From Meandrina meandrites (Eukaryota; Cnidaria; Anthozoa; Scleractinia; Meandrinidae): a stretch of DNA of 64,000 bases. A program made the position numbers and the translations under genes. The stretch spans positions 30,692,724 through 30,756,723 of the forward strand of contig OY855904.1 in the NCBI GenBank assembly GCA_963693305.1, in the 5' to 3' direction. The notes under the pieces were generated by a model. It did not search any database. It was given only the letters and a program-made list of their open reading frames with translations, and had not been told where the DNA came from. Below, piece after piece: positions 11,799 to 23,173 of this stretch; position 1 is the stretch's first letter, and each line of letters starts with the position of its first letter.

Positions 11799-12515
11799 TT
11801 AACAAGAGATGAATGACCGTTTTCTCTTGGAGAAATCTACCAAAACGTCCTGACGAATTCTCCAGTATCTTGGACAGGTATCGCCGTACACTACCACTTG
11901 AACTTTCCCTCTGCGAGATTTCAGCTTCAAGATATATATCCCAGAAGTCATGCCGCTGAAGTCGCGATATTCCAAGTGATAAGTACAGATGTATTTCTCA
12001 AGATCCGTGTCGTACACAATGAAGAAAAACAGTTTGACAGCTATGTCATCTTCGCTTTCTTCTAGCGGTTCTGGCTTCAGATATTGTCCAACTTTAACGG
12101 CAAACCGCCCGAGGGCAATTTCTTCTCTCGTGAAAAACGTCATGTTCAAAGAAGTAAACACACTCTCTCCCCAAACGTCCACCAGTTCGAAGAAAGCGTC
12201 GGCAATTTCGTCGGCCTCGTTGCACTTTCCCTCTGAGGCCAAACGCGACATTTCTGAAGTCGCCATACAGAACATTGCGTTCATAGAATCGATGGCCGTC
12301 GAACTTGGGAAGAAATTTTGCCTTTTCGGCCAGCAGAGCGCGTCTTCGAAGGCTGACAAAATTTCATCCAGTGCCTCGTCTCGACAGAACGTTGCTTCAT
12401 CGTCTTCAAACTCAGTGAAGTCAGAATCGTAATCTATATACACCCAATCGTCTGCGAGCTCCCGCCGAACGAAAAAGTTCTTGTTTTTGCACACGCAAGA
12501 ACAACAGTGCCCCAT
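11799..12515 (-). CDS. Uncharacterised MG-C-type N-acylated protein, paralog A
   Basis: 238 aa from the ATG at 12515, starting MGHCCSCVCKNK. I prefer this start to the earlier ATG at 12545 because both paralogs also start MG with cysteine and with S/T at position 6, the N-myristoylation plus palmitoylation pattern; a membrane-anchored cytoplasmic protein is inferred. Upstream, CACCTTTCGTTTAG lies directly before the ATG and resembles a splice acceptor, so a 5'UTR intron is possible. An acidic region (about 25-50) is followed by a helical segment (EMSRLASEGKCNEAD). Then come GQYLKPEPLEESEDD, a block LFFFIVYDTDLEKYICTYHLE, and the C-terminal VVYGDTCPRYWRIRQDVL. These blocks are shared with the genes at 14116-14856 and 21445-22224. 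No known domain is recognised and no enzyme motif is visible. Confidence 0.82.
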   Translation of the reverse strand: MGHCCSCVCKNKNFFVRRELADDWVYIDYDSDFTEFEDDEATFCRDEALDEILSAFEDALCWPKRQNFFPSSTAIDSMNAMFCMATSEMSRLASEGKCNEADEIADAFFELVDVWGESVFTSLNMTFFTREEIALGRFAVKVGQYLKPEPLEESEDDIAVKLFFFIVYDTDLEKYICTYHLEYRDFSGMTSGIYILKLKSRRGKVQVVVYGDTCPRYWRIRQDVLVDFSKRKRSFISC

Positions 12516-14115
12516 ACTAAACGAAAGGTGACTTGTTCTCTGCAACCGTAGAACGCAAACCGAGCTTCACTGCATTCTGTTCTCGCTCGTGACGGCGGTT
12601 GGACTTTTGCTCGTAGCCTCATGGGAACGTGAAGCGATGAAAATATCCAAGATCTCGGCTTTAAATATTCCCGTGCAGTAGTCACGTCCCGAAATGTCGA
12701 GCAAAAGAGCTTTATTTACGTTTTGTGTCCAAGGTCACTCAATACCTCAGCGTGCATTGAACCGGAAATAATGCATTGGCGCATGTAAATTTCCTTCAGT
12801 CACGAAAACGCATTATAGAGCACAAGTGGTGAATATATCGGTCTATTGTCCACTTCAATTGGCTGGCTCTCATAGCACAATGATAGAATAAGCTGTTGGG
12901 ATCAAAATTGAAAGCAAAAACACTCGTTTCGTTAATTAGTTTATAATACAAACGTGCACGCAAACGTGCGTGCCATGAATCAGTTGAGGAAAGAGAGGTC
13001 GAGGGGTGGGGGTGGGTGGGGGGGGGGGGGGGGGGGAATCAGTTGGAGTCCTCCTCTAGAATTGTTTCGTGTCTACCCGACGTCGAAAAACTCCAGGTTT
13101 TACTTTGGAAAGGTGTTTCAATGACATATATTTTGATTGTTACTGCTTTTACTATTATCACGAAGAAAACTAGCCCAAACTCGAACGTGCAAAAGGAAAT
13201 GCAAATGCGCAGTGGATGGTGGGATAGTTGAAGGGGAGCCTTAACCGCCTTCCCATCGTTCCCCGCACCTCCTCCTTCTCTCGTTCCAGCAGGTTCGATC
13301 TCCTCCTTCCCCCTTAGGAGCTTTCCCGGAGGGAAAGGACGCTTGATAAATTCCTGCATCCTCGATCTTGCCAGTTATAAGTGAAAATTGAAAGTTTTTC
13401 TTAATAATTTACTATTTATAACTGACCAATATCAACGCTGATTAGTTCAGTTTCTTTTTTTCATTCTGTATTGCATGGTATCTACAGTTTTTTGTTTTGC
13501 TTTGTCTTGTTTTTGCTTTAAAATGCATAATTAATATGTACATATGTTGTTGTAATTTGAATTTGCAAAAATATGTTTATTAAAAAAAATTCCTGTCGTA
13601 GACAAAGAAAATGATACAGTACTTTTCAAACTAAAGTCGAAAACAATTCTCGCCTCCTACAGACCTGTATTCATCGCTTATTTTACGTAAGTACGTCATA
13701 CATTTTGTAACCAGAATCACGCGTCTTTCATATCGGCAGTCAAACATTTATTTGAATTGACTGTTGGCTTAGTTTTCACCTGTAAATCTTGGCTTCTGCC
13801 ATGCCCCAACGACTTTGAATTTAGGTCGATAATGAGCAGAGAGATCTTTCAAAATATAAACAGCTTAAAGGTCAATTGATTGTTTTCAGTTGTTATTGTA
13901 CAAACGAAAATCGCACACACTGTTATTCACGAGGCAAACAATGGTGACTATTTATATTGTGGAAAATTATGCGTTTTGTCCTTCACACGTTATACGCTTT
14001 CGCTGCCGGGTTTGTCATTAGGTATCACAGCTTTAAAGTCATGCAATTCCCTTTTCGGAATTAATCAGACAGTACTGAGAACTTAATGTTATTATATGTT
14101 ATGAACTGAGCTAAA
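12516..14115. other. Spacer between paralogs A and B
   Basis: It contains the probable promoter of paralog A (about 12516-12750) and a run of 19 G at 13018-13036 in a G-rich stretch. The 13880-14086 open frame has no recognisable content. No further gene is seen. Confidence 0.4.
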
Positions 14116-14856
14116 TCACACTGGTTCAATGCCAGAAGTTCCACACTTTGCAAGAGTGCTGTCTTCTTTACATGTAAAATCCCTTAGCATATCTTCCCTA
14201 ACTGCCCAGTATGAAGGGCAACTCTTCCCGTATTTCACAATTTGTAAATGCCCGCCGGAACAAGCCAAACAAAGGACATAAAACCGCTGCAGAATGTTAC
14301 AACATTCCAAGTAATACGTAAACACAAAATCCCTCGTTTCCGCATCTCGAACTTCAAAGAAGTATAATCTTGATATTCTATCGTCGCTTTCGTAGAATTG
14401 TTCTGGTTTAAAGTACTGTCCAGCCAGAATTAACGCGCTTTTCGTTTCGATTTTCTCCCGTGGGAACGACTTTATCTTGAGAAATTCAAACGCTTCACTA
14501 CCCCAAGCGGTTTTCAACCGCAGAATCATTTTCACAATTATGTCTGCCGTATCGTAGTCTCCGCCTTCGGCCAAACGACTGATTTCCTCGCAAGAGTCCG
14601 CGAATAATCCGTTTACTGACTCACTAAACTCAGAACTCCAAAAAACATCATGCTTGCTGGTCCAACAAAGAGCTTTTTCTAATTTTGAGATGATTTCTCG
14701 AAGCGAGTTGTCCTCGAGGCAGACATTTGTCAATTCCGTCGCAGGGATTTCTGTCAAGCGCTTCCGTGTTTTACCATCACTTCTCTTCGAGTTATCTGTA
14801 GTATGATGTGAATATAAGTCTTGTTCATGTTTTGACCGAGACGGACAGCTTCCCAT
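14116..14856 (-). CDS. Uncharacterised MG-C-type N-acylated protein, paralog B
   Basis: 246 aa from the ATG at 14856 (MGSCPSRSKHEQ). The G2, C4, S6 pattern followed by basic residues fits N-myristoylation with palmitoylation. The frame remains open upstream to 14928, but TTTGTTTTAG directly before the ATG looks like a splice acceptor, so the longer start is rejected. Shared family blocks are EEISRLAEGGDYDTAD, GQYFKPEQFYESDDR, LYFFEVRDAETRDFVFTYYL, and IVKYGKSCPSYWAVREDML near the C-terminus. Same strand as paralog A, whose start lies about 1.6 kb downstream of this gene's stop, suggesting tandem duplication followed by divergence (paralog similarity is strongest in the C-terminal half). Function is unknown; a lineage-specific signalling or scaffold role at membranes is only a guess. 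Confidence 0.82.
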   Translation of the reverse strand: MGSCPSRSKHEQDLYSHHTTDNSKRSDGKTRKRLTEIPATELTNVCLEDNSLREIISKLEKALCWTSKHDVFWSSEFSESVNGLFADSCEEISRLAEGGDYDTADIIVKMILRLKTAWGSEAFEFLKIKSFPREKIETKSALILAGQYFKPEQFYESDDRISRLYFFEVRDAETRDFVFTYYLECCNILQRFYVLCLACSGGHLQIVKYGKSCPSYWAVREDMLRDFTCKEDSTLAKCGTSGIEPV

Positions 14857-17809
14857 TCTAAAACAAAGCGATTTTAGCCAGTAGGCGATAAAAGTCAAGG
14901 CAAAATTACTCGAACATCGCAACAGCAATACAATTAGTCTATCTGTTTATTATCAGTGTTGAACAACTTAAGTATATCTCTCAATCGATAACTTAGATTC
15001 ATTATTCATGATTGTCACTAAACATGAATTTCGTATTCAAAAAACAATGAATATGGCGCATCGAAACCCGCTCAAAACTTTACGCTTTCAGTTAACGACC
15101 CATTAAGGTTCTTTGAAGTCGCCCCGCCTTAAGTGTGCTTCAAAACGAAGCGCTAATGACAGGAACTCGTTACCATGGAAACTTTAAGTTCTCGAACGCA
15201 ATGTTTTGGGATCAAGAACTATTTTCTCATTGGAATAATGATAAAAAGTCCAGCATATCGGAGTATTAGTAGTTCGTACAGTGTGATCATTCGGGTGAAA
15301 GTAGTTTTGAAAAGGACCTTTCAGTTTGTGACTGATGTTTCCAAGACCAACTGAACGGAAGTCATCAAAATCGAGTGAAAATTGTTTGTCAATCTATGGT
15401 GTTAAGTACCCGTGGAAATCGGGTTGGGAGAATTTGAATGTTGACATTATCGCTGTTGCCTGAAGCATGCTGTCGCTCTTAGCCCGTATCTGCTAAAAAT
15501 GTACAAAAGACCACATGTGGAAATACACGGCCATTGTTTTCTTGTTTGCCTTCTTCAAACAAATCGATGTCGACGTCCTTTCAACTTCTGTCCAATTCAA
15601 GTGAGATCGATTCTGTGTGGTATATTCTTAACCTGATAATCACTGGACTTTCTTCACTTGTGTTTTAATCAGTATGCGGCCAGTAATAAAGAAAGTCACT
15701 TTATCAAAATTCACTCGCCTCTGTTATCACTTCTAAAGTTTTGATCTTAAACCACTCGAAAGCCGTGAAAACCCCCTAGAAAAAAAAATCAACTGTTTCG
15801 TGTTGCTTGCTTTGGTAATTTATCTCATTAAAAATTTTGGAATGCACTTTTTCAAATATAACCTAGAATGATTTTCCGATCATAACTTCTTTTATAGTTT
15901 TTGTAGTTAGTTAATGTGTTGATTTCCCATCGCAATTATAGAGAAAGGCGGGATTACCTCGCAAGTGGATTAACTGCATTTGGTAATTTATTTTTTTTTT
16001 GTAATTAATTCTGAATTCAGAGGACAGAAAATAAAGCCACAACAACGCTTTATATGGAGCTGATCGTGAAAAAGTCATGTCCTTAATTTCTTTTCTCAAA
16101 TAGGCTACTAGCAGTCACTTTCTTCTTAGTACGTTCAGCGTGAAGCGAAAAAAAGAGCGTTTGTGAGAAAAGTGTGCGTGGAAAGCCTGGAAGCAAGACG
16201 CATTTCTCGCTTCCAAACTTTCCACGGACATTTTCCGCTCGCTCCTCTTCATGCTTCGCATTAACCTCAACAGGCGAAGAAAAAAAAGGACTGCTTGCGG
16301 CCTATTTATCACAATTCAAAAAGCGAAACCGAACGCAGGCAGCACGTAAAAACTCTAGGGCAAAGTTCATTTTAGTTGTTTTATCCACTTTGTTTATTTT
16401 TGGCCGCTTTAGCTGTCAGTATCAGTTTGCCGTCTTTATTTTTCATGTACAAAACAGTTCGCAACGATCTTAACCTTATTCAGACCGAGCTTTTTGCATC
16501 TTTTCAAACCGGGGGGTGGGGGCGGGGGGGGATTCCTCTCCCCACCGTAACTTCCAAAATATTTTAGCAATCTCAATGAAACTTAGAGGATAGTATGTCC
16601 GAAGATCTATCCTTTGATATCCGTCACGTGGGATGATGACCTCATATCACGTGACAATTACATTATGATGTCAAAACAAACACCATCTTGGATCCGCCAT
16701 CTTGGATTTCAAAATTTTTCCAAAACGTCAGAAAAACACTCCAAATCACTGAAAAGTACTCAAAATCAATTAAACGATGCAAAATATACCTTAACAGGTG
16801 AAAATAATTGCATGAAAGTTAATTTTCATTGTAGGAACATAAAAATTACAAACTTGAGGAAACATGTCTGTCAAAATGCAGTTATCATGGTAACGTCCAG
16901 TTCCCGACACAACAACCTATCCTACCAAATTATTCCCAGATAAATTATAGATAAAGTCACAATGTTTGGCAGCGTTTGGTTGAATCTTGAAACAGTTGTA
17001 ATAAGCGTTCAAAGAGCGCGGGCACTTTCCGCCCTCACCCCCCACCCCCGGTCTGGATAGTGTTAAGGCGGGGGTTCGCCTGAAGCCCGTTTTTACAACG
17101 CGTAACTTGGGTTTAATGCGAATATCTCGCTCCCGTTTCAAACACTCTCAAAACCCTCTGTTCATCCCACAAGGCTATGTTTAGCGGTGTTTTGTAAATT
17201 TTTTGGTGATTTTTGGGGATTTTTAGAAAGAGATAGTTTTTCTCAAAGGATTAGTAAAATTTGGAGAAATAAGAAATATAAAAGATTTAATGTAATTTTA
17301 AATTAGAATTTGAAGTTAAAAATTAGTAGATGGACACCCAAACAGTCCCCTGACAACCTGGGGTGCTCTTGCGTTGGGGTCAACTATCTGGTGGTGTTCC
17401 GTAAATAATTTTCTTTCTTCTATCCCTTCTTTAAAACTCTTAAAATTTCACTCAAATTCACCTTTACCCCCACCTTAAAACGAATTCGACAGTGCCCGTC
17501 AAATTCTGATCTTTCCACCAACTGTGTTCTCTAGGTTTCCTGACAAACTACATATCATAACCTTACTTTTCCTTTCGAATGACAACAACAGTTATTAGAC
17601 ATTTCAAAACCGAAGCACTTTGGAAACTCTACAATCTCATGACGTCACAAATGCTACGATATTCAACCTCCTAAATGTCGACTAACCCTAACCTCATCTC
17701 ATCATCCCGGGAAATTATTTCCTTGCATTATAAGATCGAGCGTGTTTGTGTCTTAAGTTCTACCAGCCCGTTTAAAATTGTTCCCTTTAAATCTGATTAT
17801 TCATACTCC
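14857..17809. other. Intergenic region with a PLE scrap and low-complexity DNA
   Basis: Apart from the Penelope-related scrap at 15269-15430, I see no coding exon. G-rich (16511-16530) and C-rich (17031-17049) patches are present. The small open frames here have no family resemblance. Confidence 0.4.
15269..15430 (+). mobile_element. Diverged terminal fragment of a Penelope-like element
   Basis: Similar to the left end of the element at 22557: AGTTCGTACAGTGTGATC, GGTGAAAGTAGTT, a TGACTGATGTTTCC segment, GAAGTCATC and GAGTGAAAATTGTTTGTC occur in the same order. It is clearly diverged, so it is an old copy. Confidence 0.65.
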
Positions 17810-17910
17810 CCAGCCAGAGGGTCCCCAATAGGGTTCTTCAATCCCGCCATCCCGACCAAAATTTTTCCTCAATCCCGTAATCCCGACGGTTTTTAGCGGC
17901 CAATCCCGAT
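17810..17910. repeat. ATCCCG-type repeat, left copy
   Basis: It starts AGAGGGTCCCCAATAGG and continues with several AATCCCG/ATCCCGACC units. GAGGGTCCCCAATAGG is repeated inverted at about 20870-20890 next to a second ATCCCG cluster. Confidence 0.6.
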
Positions 17911-18281
17911 CCCGGTCACTAGCGTTTTTTAAGGTCCCTTACCTCAACGGAAAAAGGCCTTTTTAGGGTGTCCAGATTCCTTCACAGCAAATCCAAGTAT
18001 GAAAATTAGCTCTTTCCACCAAAGCGAGGGCATAGTTCATCTGGCAGATTTCAGTTTCAAATGAACTAGGTCACACAGTCCTTCATTGTGTTGTACGTCG
18101 TTATTCTATGCCTTTAGTGCCACCATTTAGTCAGGCCCGTAGGAACGAATTTGTAAGTGAGAGGGGCCAAAAGTTACCAATGGTGGTGATGTTTAAAGTG
18201 TAGGTAAAGTCTGCGTCGAGCCTACTAGTGGCTCATACCGCCGGAGCTTATCCCGGTTTCCGTAGCATTAAGCGACTAGGA

Positions 18282-18498
18282 GTATTTCTACTCCCCCCTG
18301 GATGGGATGCTAGTCCATCGCAGGGTTACCCCCAGCAGTAAATTCGCCGGTACCCATTTATACACCTGGGTGGAGAGAGGCACTATGAGAGTAAAGTGTC
18401 TTGCCCAAGAACACAACACAATGACCCCGGCCAGGGCTCGAACCCGGACCGTCCGATCCGGAGTCCAGCGCACTAACCATTAGGCCACCGCGCCTCCC
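18282..18498 (-). mobile_element. tRNA-derived SINE, minus strand
   Basis: On the minus strand the head reads GGTGGCCTAATGGTTAG (A box, about 18474-18490), then GGTTCGAGCCC (B box, about 18434-18444), followed by a non-tRNA body to about 18282. The A-box/B-box pair at tRNA spacing marks a tRNA-derived SINE with RNA polymerase III promoter elements. A 5'-truncated relative in the opposite orientation is at 53246-53430. Confidence 0.75.
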
Positions 18499-18882
18499 AC
18501 GATCGTTTAAAGTGTGTTGGAGGCCAATTTCCGTAGGGGGTACGGGGACATCCTCCCCAGTGAAAATTGTGAAAATCTAGACATGCTCGAATCCCATTTG
18601 GTGCATTTTTGAGAAGCAGTTTGTTGTCATTTGCAAGCCATCTTGAAGCCATGTTTTGAATCTGTATTGTCGTATATAACACATTAAGGTAACTTGCAAT
18701 CACGAGAGTAACCGAGACATATGTGGACATCACTATATGAGGTTGTTGACTTATTTTTCCCAAAAAAGTGTCTGCTGATGGAGGTCTGGGGAGGGGCAGG
18801 AACGAGCCCCCGGTTCAAGCTATACCGATAGTACGGATGAAATGAGTCCAGAATACTGAGAATAGCAAGGTTCTAAAACAGT

Positions 18883-18980
18883 AACTACAAGCTCAGTTGG
18901 TAGGGCATCGTAGCGGTATCGCGGAGGTCACGGGTTCAAATCCCGTTGAAACCCTGAATTTTTTCAGGCTTCTTTCTTTG
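18883..18980 (+). mobile_element. tRNA-like SINE head (not a functional tRNA)
   Basis: AGCTCAGTTGG (A box) and GGTTCAAATCC (B box, about 18933) are at tRNA spacing, and the T-arm pairs well. The acceptor strands do not pair, and there is no convincing anticodon loop with U33. A short hairpin CCTGAATTTTTTCAGG follows. I call it a SINE head or tRNA pseudogene. Confidence 0.6.
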
Positions 18981-19365
18981 CAATTTTACCGCAAAGATTA
19001 TTTCTTTAGCTTAAACCTAACAGTTTCCTTGAGCGGTGAAGTTGCGCCCCCAAATTTTTCCTTTCCCAAAAATGAACATCAGCTCTTCCGTTTTTCATGA
19101 AAAAGAGCTTCACAACTTATAATATCATGTACATCTGGATCATCGGTGTCGGTGTTAGCCGACATCACTAGGATCCGCTAGGACACGCTTCTCCAAACAC
19201 TACTGTGTCACTCTCCGTCGACGACCTAAAGCTACAGCCACACGTGCCGATCAATATACAGTAGATATAACTGTCATAACTCGACACTCGAGATTTTGCG
19301 GTCGACAAAAGGTCGCTTGTGAATCGAATCCAACTGAAAGGATATTATTACGACCAAGGTTCACG

Positions 19366-20571
19366 TAGTCTCCCTCGCAGCCGTTTTTAGTGTCCTCACG
19401 CAACGCTCCTCCCCACAAACGGCTGCTCACATTTGAACAACATTCCTTTCCCTTTGTTTCTTATTTGACCAATCAGAGTACAAGAGAATGTAATCAACAT
19501 GGTTTTTCCCGCGTACTCAAGTGTTGCAAAGGATCGGAGTTTCTCCAAAGTATGAGGCGCCAAAGAAAGCTCTGCAAAGTGATCGTCGCTTTATTTGCTC
19601 CACTGTAGTTCGGAAAAAAGAAAAGATTATATATTTCGATTTACCGGCGGTTATTTGTTCATGCCCGGATGTGAATGTGAGCAGTTATTCAGCGACCAGC
19701 GAGTTCACTTTGCAAAGCTTTGCTAAAGACAACTTGTCATGTTCGAGAAGGTCCAAAAAGGCATTCATCTTGGAGGGCTCAAACATGAATTGAAGGGACT
19801 CTACAAGGATCGTGAACTTACGAGAACATAACGCTTATTTAGCATTGAGAACGACCGTGACAATGGAGAAACCGCTGCAGCTGCATGCCGTGAGAAAACC
19901 TCGAATTGTTTTTACAATTTCCGATCGATATCACGTATGCTTCTTCTGATGCTGCAGCCCGAGATTTTCCGAAACCCGTCGGTAGGTTGACAAAAACATC
20001 CTTTCTTTCTTCAACGATTTCCCAATTCCAGATTTTTTGCTGTGCGTTTATTGCGCCTTTCAATAACATGCGAAATCTCGACGACTTTTTTCCGCAGCCG
20101 TCATCAGGCAACGAACCTTGAAAAACAGAAACAAACAAAATGGATCGAAATCTACCAATCACTGCTGACACGCGTGACCTTTTGACCTTGCTGTAAGTTA
20201 ACTTCTGTTTCCTGAGAGGTCCACTCAGAAGGTTGACGGTTGCGAAAACCGCAAACCAATATAAAAATGTTAGTTGAGGTTGAATTTCAGAGTTCGTATG
20301 TTATTGAAAACCACAATAAGCTAGAAATTTGAAATGTCTTTCTGACAACATGAAACATTTCTTCAAGGGTCGCTATTTTGAAAGCTATGAACTCAAAGAT
20401 AAAACAAGCAAAATGATTGGTTAGATTTCTTTGGCGCGCACAGTTCTCGAAATATGGAACCCGAATGGTGATTGGTTGAAACGGAGGAAAGGAATGTTGT
20501 TCGAATGTGAGCAGCCGTTTGTGGGGAGGAGCATTGCGTGACGACACTAAAAACGGCTGCGAAGGAGACTA
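19366..20571. mobile_element. TIR DNA element with long TIRs, 9-bp-type TSD and a helicase fragment
   Basis: TIRs of about 87 bp (19366-19452 and 20485-20571) begin TAGTCTCC(C/T)TCGCAGCCG. The flanks are AGGTTCACG (19357-19365) and AGGTTCACT (20572-20580), a 9-bp target duplication with one mismatch (or an exact 8 bp). Inside, on the minus strand, is the ATP-binding part of a RecQ-like helicase. No transposase is visible, so this is a non-autonomous copy. Confidence 0.8.
19960..20090 (-). pseudogene. RecQ-like helicase motif I fragment inside the TIR element
   Basis: The minus strand encodes EERKDVFVNLPTGFGKS, the Walker A region of RecQ-type SF2 helicases, preceded by NAQQKIWNWEIV. Downstream the similarity ends quickly and no DEAH or later motif follows. 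The fragment is too short to be a gene, and its place inside a TIR element says it travelled with it. A second degraded copy of the same region is in the element at 32738-33715. Confidence 0.65.
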
Positions 20572-20699
20572 AGGTTCACTGAAACATACAAGATCGCCAT
20601 AGGGGTCACAAATTAGCCGCGTGATCGGATCGTGGATACATTTGGCTGGCCAATTTCCGATATTCATGAAGATAACAGGTTGGTTTCGTACATTTTCGT

Positions 20700-20895
20700 C
20701 AACGGACTTCCCGAATCGCGGCTCTTCAAAATAACATTTCCCGAGTCCCGCTTCGTAAAATCGCCAAATCCCGTGTCCCGTTCAAAATTACAATCCCGAA
20801 TCTCGCTCCCCTTTTCCTCCAAAATCCCGAATCCCGGCCTTCAAATAAGCCAAATCCCGGATCCCGAAAAACCTATTGGGGACCCTCCAGCCACT
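20700..20895. repeat. ATCCCG-type repeat, right copy
   Basis: Eight or more CCCGAATCCCG-like units end with CCTATTGGGGACCCTCC, the inverted counterpart of the start of the repeat at 17816. Confidence 0.6.
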
Positions 20896-21444
20896 AGCTT
20901 TTAAATATTCTTTTGTGTTTTCGATCCTTTTGCATGCGTCATTCAATTTAATCAGGCCATTTGTATATGAACAGAATCACCTAAAATAGAGCGATGTAAT
21001 GCAATGAAAGGAGGAAATTAATGTCGTTTTGCAATTGAATGGCAGCGCAAATCGGGACGTACTCTCTTGTTGTGGATTAATAAGGGGCAATTACGAGATT
21101 GATCTGTTAAGACCGTTTTCAAAAAATATATATAAGATACGCGACGTGACCCATTTCTTCTTCGAACCGGAAGTACGAAACTGGGGTATGAAAGACTTCA
21201 TTTTCTCTCTGTTTACTGCGACGATGAAACAATCTATTGTTGATGCATGAAAGCTCAAGGGACATCTATACCATTGTCTTCACTTGTTTATGTGCATATT
21301 TGCATTTAGTTACGTTCATTTACGCATCGACGATTCACATTCAACTTCATTTGCAAGGTCAATAACACAGCATATATCTTGCAAAGTCAGACGATGCACT
21401 GAAAGTTAGCGACAAAACTACAGCAGCAGCATAAAAATAAAAAA

Positions 21445-22224
21445 ATGGGGTGCTTTCCAACCAAAGACTCGACCGAATCGATAGACGATGAATTGGATCT
21501 TGACAGTACTCCACTGCTTGAAGAAACTTCACGATCAGAGAGCCAATGCGAAGATCACGTCTTGTCGTCAAAACATGGCCGGGATTTTTACAAGGCAACC
21601 GACTCCAGATTGGAAACGCTTTTACTCAAACTAGAGCACGCTCAGAGCTTGAGAGAGAAAGTGCGCCGATTGAAATCAAAGACAGAACTTGAAAACTACC
21701 GGTTGAAGATTGTTGGCATTCTAAATGCCGCTACTATGGAAATGAGTCGCTTGACGAAGGAACGCAGACACAACGAAGCGGAAAGAGTTGTGAAAGAGAT
21801 TATGCGACTGAAAAATGTCTTAGGAGACGATTTTTTCGAAGCTGCACGGATAAACGCTTTTGGCAGGGAAATCACTGAATTGGGATCCTATTTATTAACT
21901 GGCGGGCAATATTTTAAGCCGGTAATGATTCAAGAAGATGATGACAGCGTTGTCAAACTTTACTTCTTTGTCATTTCGGAAGCGGAAACGACGAAGGTTT
22001 TGTTTCGTTATTATTTAGAGCACGCAAGTTTTCTGGACGAGTACTTTGCGCTGGGATTAGTCACTTCTGAGGGGCATACCCAAGTGGAAATCTATGGAAA
22101 TTCATGCCCGCCTTATTGGAAAATAAGAAGAGATGTCATAAATAACGCAACGGTTCGTCTGAACGATTTAGAGAACTCTAACGAATATGATTATTTCTCC
22201 GATTCATTTGAAGCATCTAATTAA
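21445..22224 (+). CDS. Uncharacterised MG-C-type N-acylated protein, paralog C
   Basis: 259 aa, single exon, starting MGCFPTKDSTES (G2, C3, T6: a myristoylation/palmitoylation-type N-terminus). Shared blocks with the two minus-strand paralogs are MEMSRLTKERRHNEAER, TGGQYFKPVMIQEDDD, LYFFVISEAETTKVLFRYYL, and VEIYGNSCPPYWKIRRDV. The middle is helical and charged (about residues 50-125), possibly coiled. It is on the opposite strand and 6.6 kb from paralog B, with SINEs, TIR elements and repeats between them. The C-terminus has an acidic/aromatic tail. No known domain or catalytic motif is recognised. The ATG sits after an A-rich stretch, and there is no in-frame longer start with family features. 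Confidence 0.85.
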   Translation: MGCFPTKDSTESIDDELDLDSTPLLEETSRSESQCEDHVLSSKHGRDFYKATDSRLETLLLKLEHAQSLREKVRRLKSKTELENYRLKIVGILNAATMEMSRLTKERRHNEAERVVKEIMRLKNVLGDDFFEAARINAFGREITELGSYLLTGGQYFKPVMIQEDDDSVVKLYFFVISEAETTKVLFRYYLEHASFLDEYFALGLVTSEGHTQVEIYGNSCPPYWKIRRDVINNATVRLNDLENSNEYDYFSDSFEASN

Positions 22225-22807
22225 AAATGAAGTCACTAGTGGAAAATCTGTATCGTATTCGAATGGTTTTCGTCCAGGGGAAAGTTTCGGTCCTCGTCAG
22301 GAGCAAGTATAAGTATAAACTATATCTTCGCGTTAATTAATGTTAATTAATAATTAGTTAATTAATGTTTTATAGAGATTTTTATATTAGATTCTTTCAC
22401 AGTCGAGTTCATCAACAGAAAAGCACTGGTGTAAATTTTGATAGTTTCCTGACCTTTTATTATAAGCGATCACCAAATAGATTAATATCTGGTATTAAAA
22501 AGTGTCCGAAAAAAAGTATTAGTTTTGATATCCAACTTTACAGACTGTGCTCTATTTAGTTCGTATAGTATGATCGTCCGGGTGAGAGTAGTTCTGAGAA
22601 GAACTGTTGTTGGTGACTGACGTTTCGACAACCTGTGCGGGAGTCATCTTCAGAGTCAAGTGAAAAGTTGTTGTCAGTCGGTGATGTTATAAGACTGGTC
22701 CGTAGTAACTGATTGGTCAGTTTAGCCGTGATGTTATTGGCTGTAAGACTCGTGTTAAGTCCGTCAACAGTAATTGGTCAGTTTCGATCCGTCTATTGTT
22801 AGTCAAA

Positions 22808-23173
22808 TTAAATCGTTCTGTTTGTGGTCTGTTCGTCGGTTTTGTTCATGTCGTTAATTAGTCTTTTGTAAGGTGCCGGTAGTTGTTGACATCTGTTGAT
22901 AGGCGTTTGTTCTAAGTTTGTGTACCAGCTTTCTAGAGTCAGTCGTTGAAAATAGTCCTTACTGTAGGTTAAACATTCAGCAGAGTCCCAGTCAATTTTG
23001 TGATTGGGAAGTCGGTGGTGTTCAGAAATGTGATTGTTTACATCACCATTTCTAATCGCTCGTTTGTGTTCAGTCAGTCTCGTGTTGAGGTTTCTACCAA
23101 TCTCTCCAATGTAGGAGGCTTGGCAGTCGGAGCATTTGATCTTATAAACTGACTCTAGAAAGCTGGTACACAA
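22808..23173 (-). pseudogene. GIY-YIG endonuclease domain of a Penelope-like element
   Basis: 121 codons. VYKIKCSDCQASYIGEIGR, then NLNTRLTEHKRAIRNG and HKIDWDSAECL, are the GIY-YIG endonuclease domain that ends Penelope-like polyproteins; LTLESWYTN provides the usual downstream glutamate. The first codons (about 23150-23173) come from antisense reading of the inverted right arm, so the apparent start is a junction artefact. The preceding reverse transcriptase is absent. Confidence 0.8.

Noticed and set aside
12434..12685. Second minus-strand ORF overlapping the start of paralog A
   Set aside because: It is another frame over the same DNA; the MG start and paralog alignment support the main frame.
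18883..18955. Functional tRNA gene
   Set aside because: A and B boxes are good, but the acceptor strands do not pair and the anticodon loop is not regular; a SINE head fits better.
19839..20171. A real RecQ helicase gene
   Set aside because: Only motif I is present, no later helicase motifs follow, and it lies inside a TIR element with target duplication.
22365..22559. Small ORF after paralog C
   Set aside because: No resemblance to anything and no splice signals; it ends at the PLE border.
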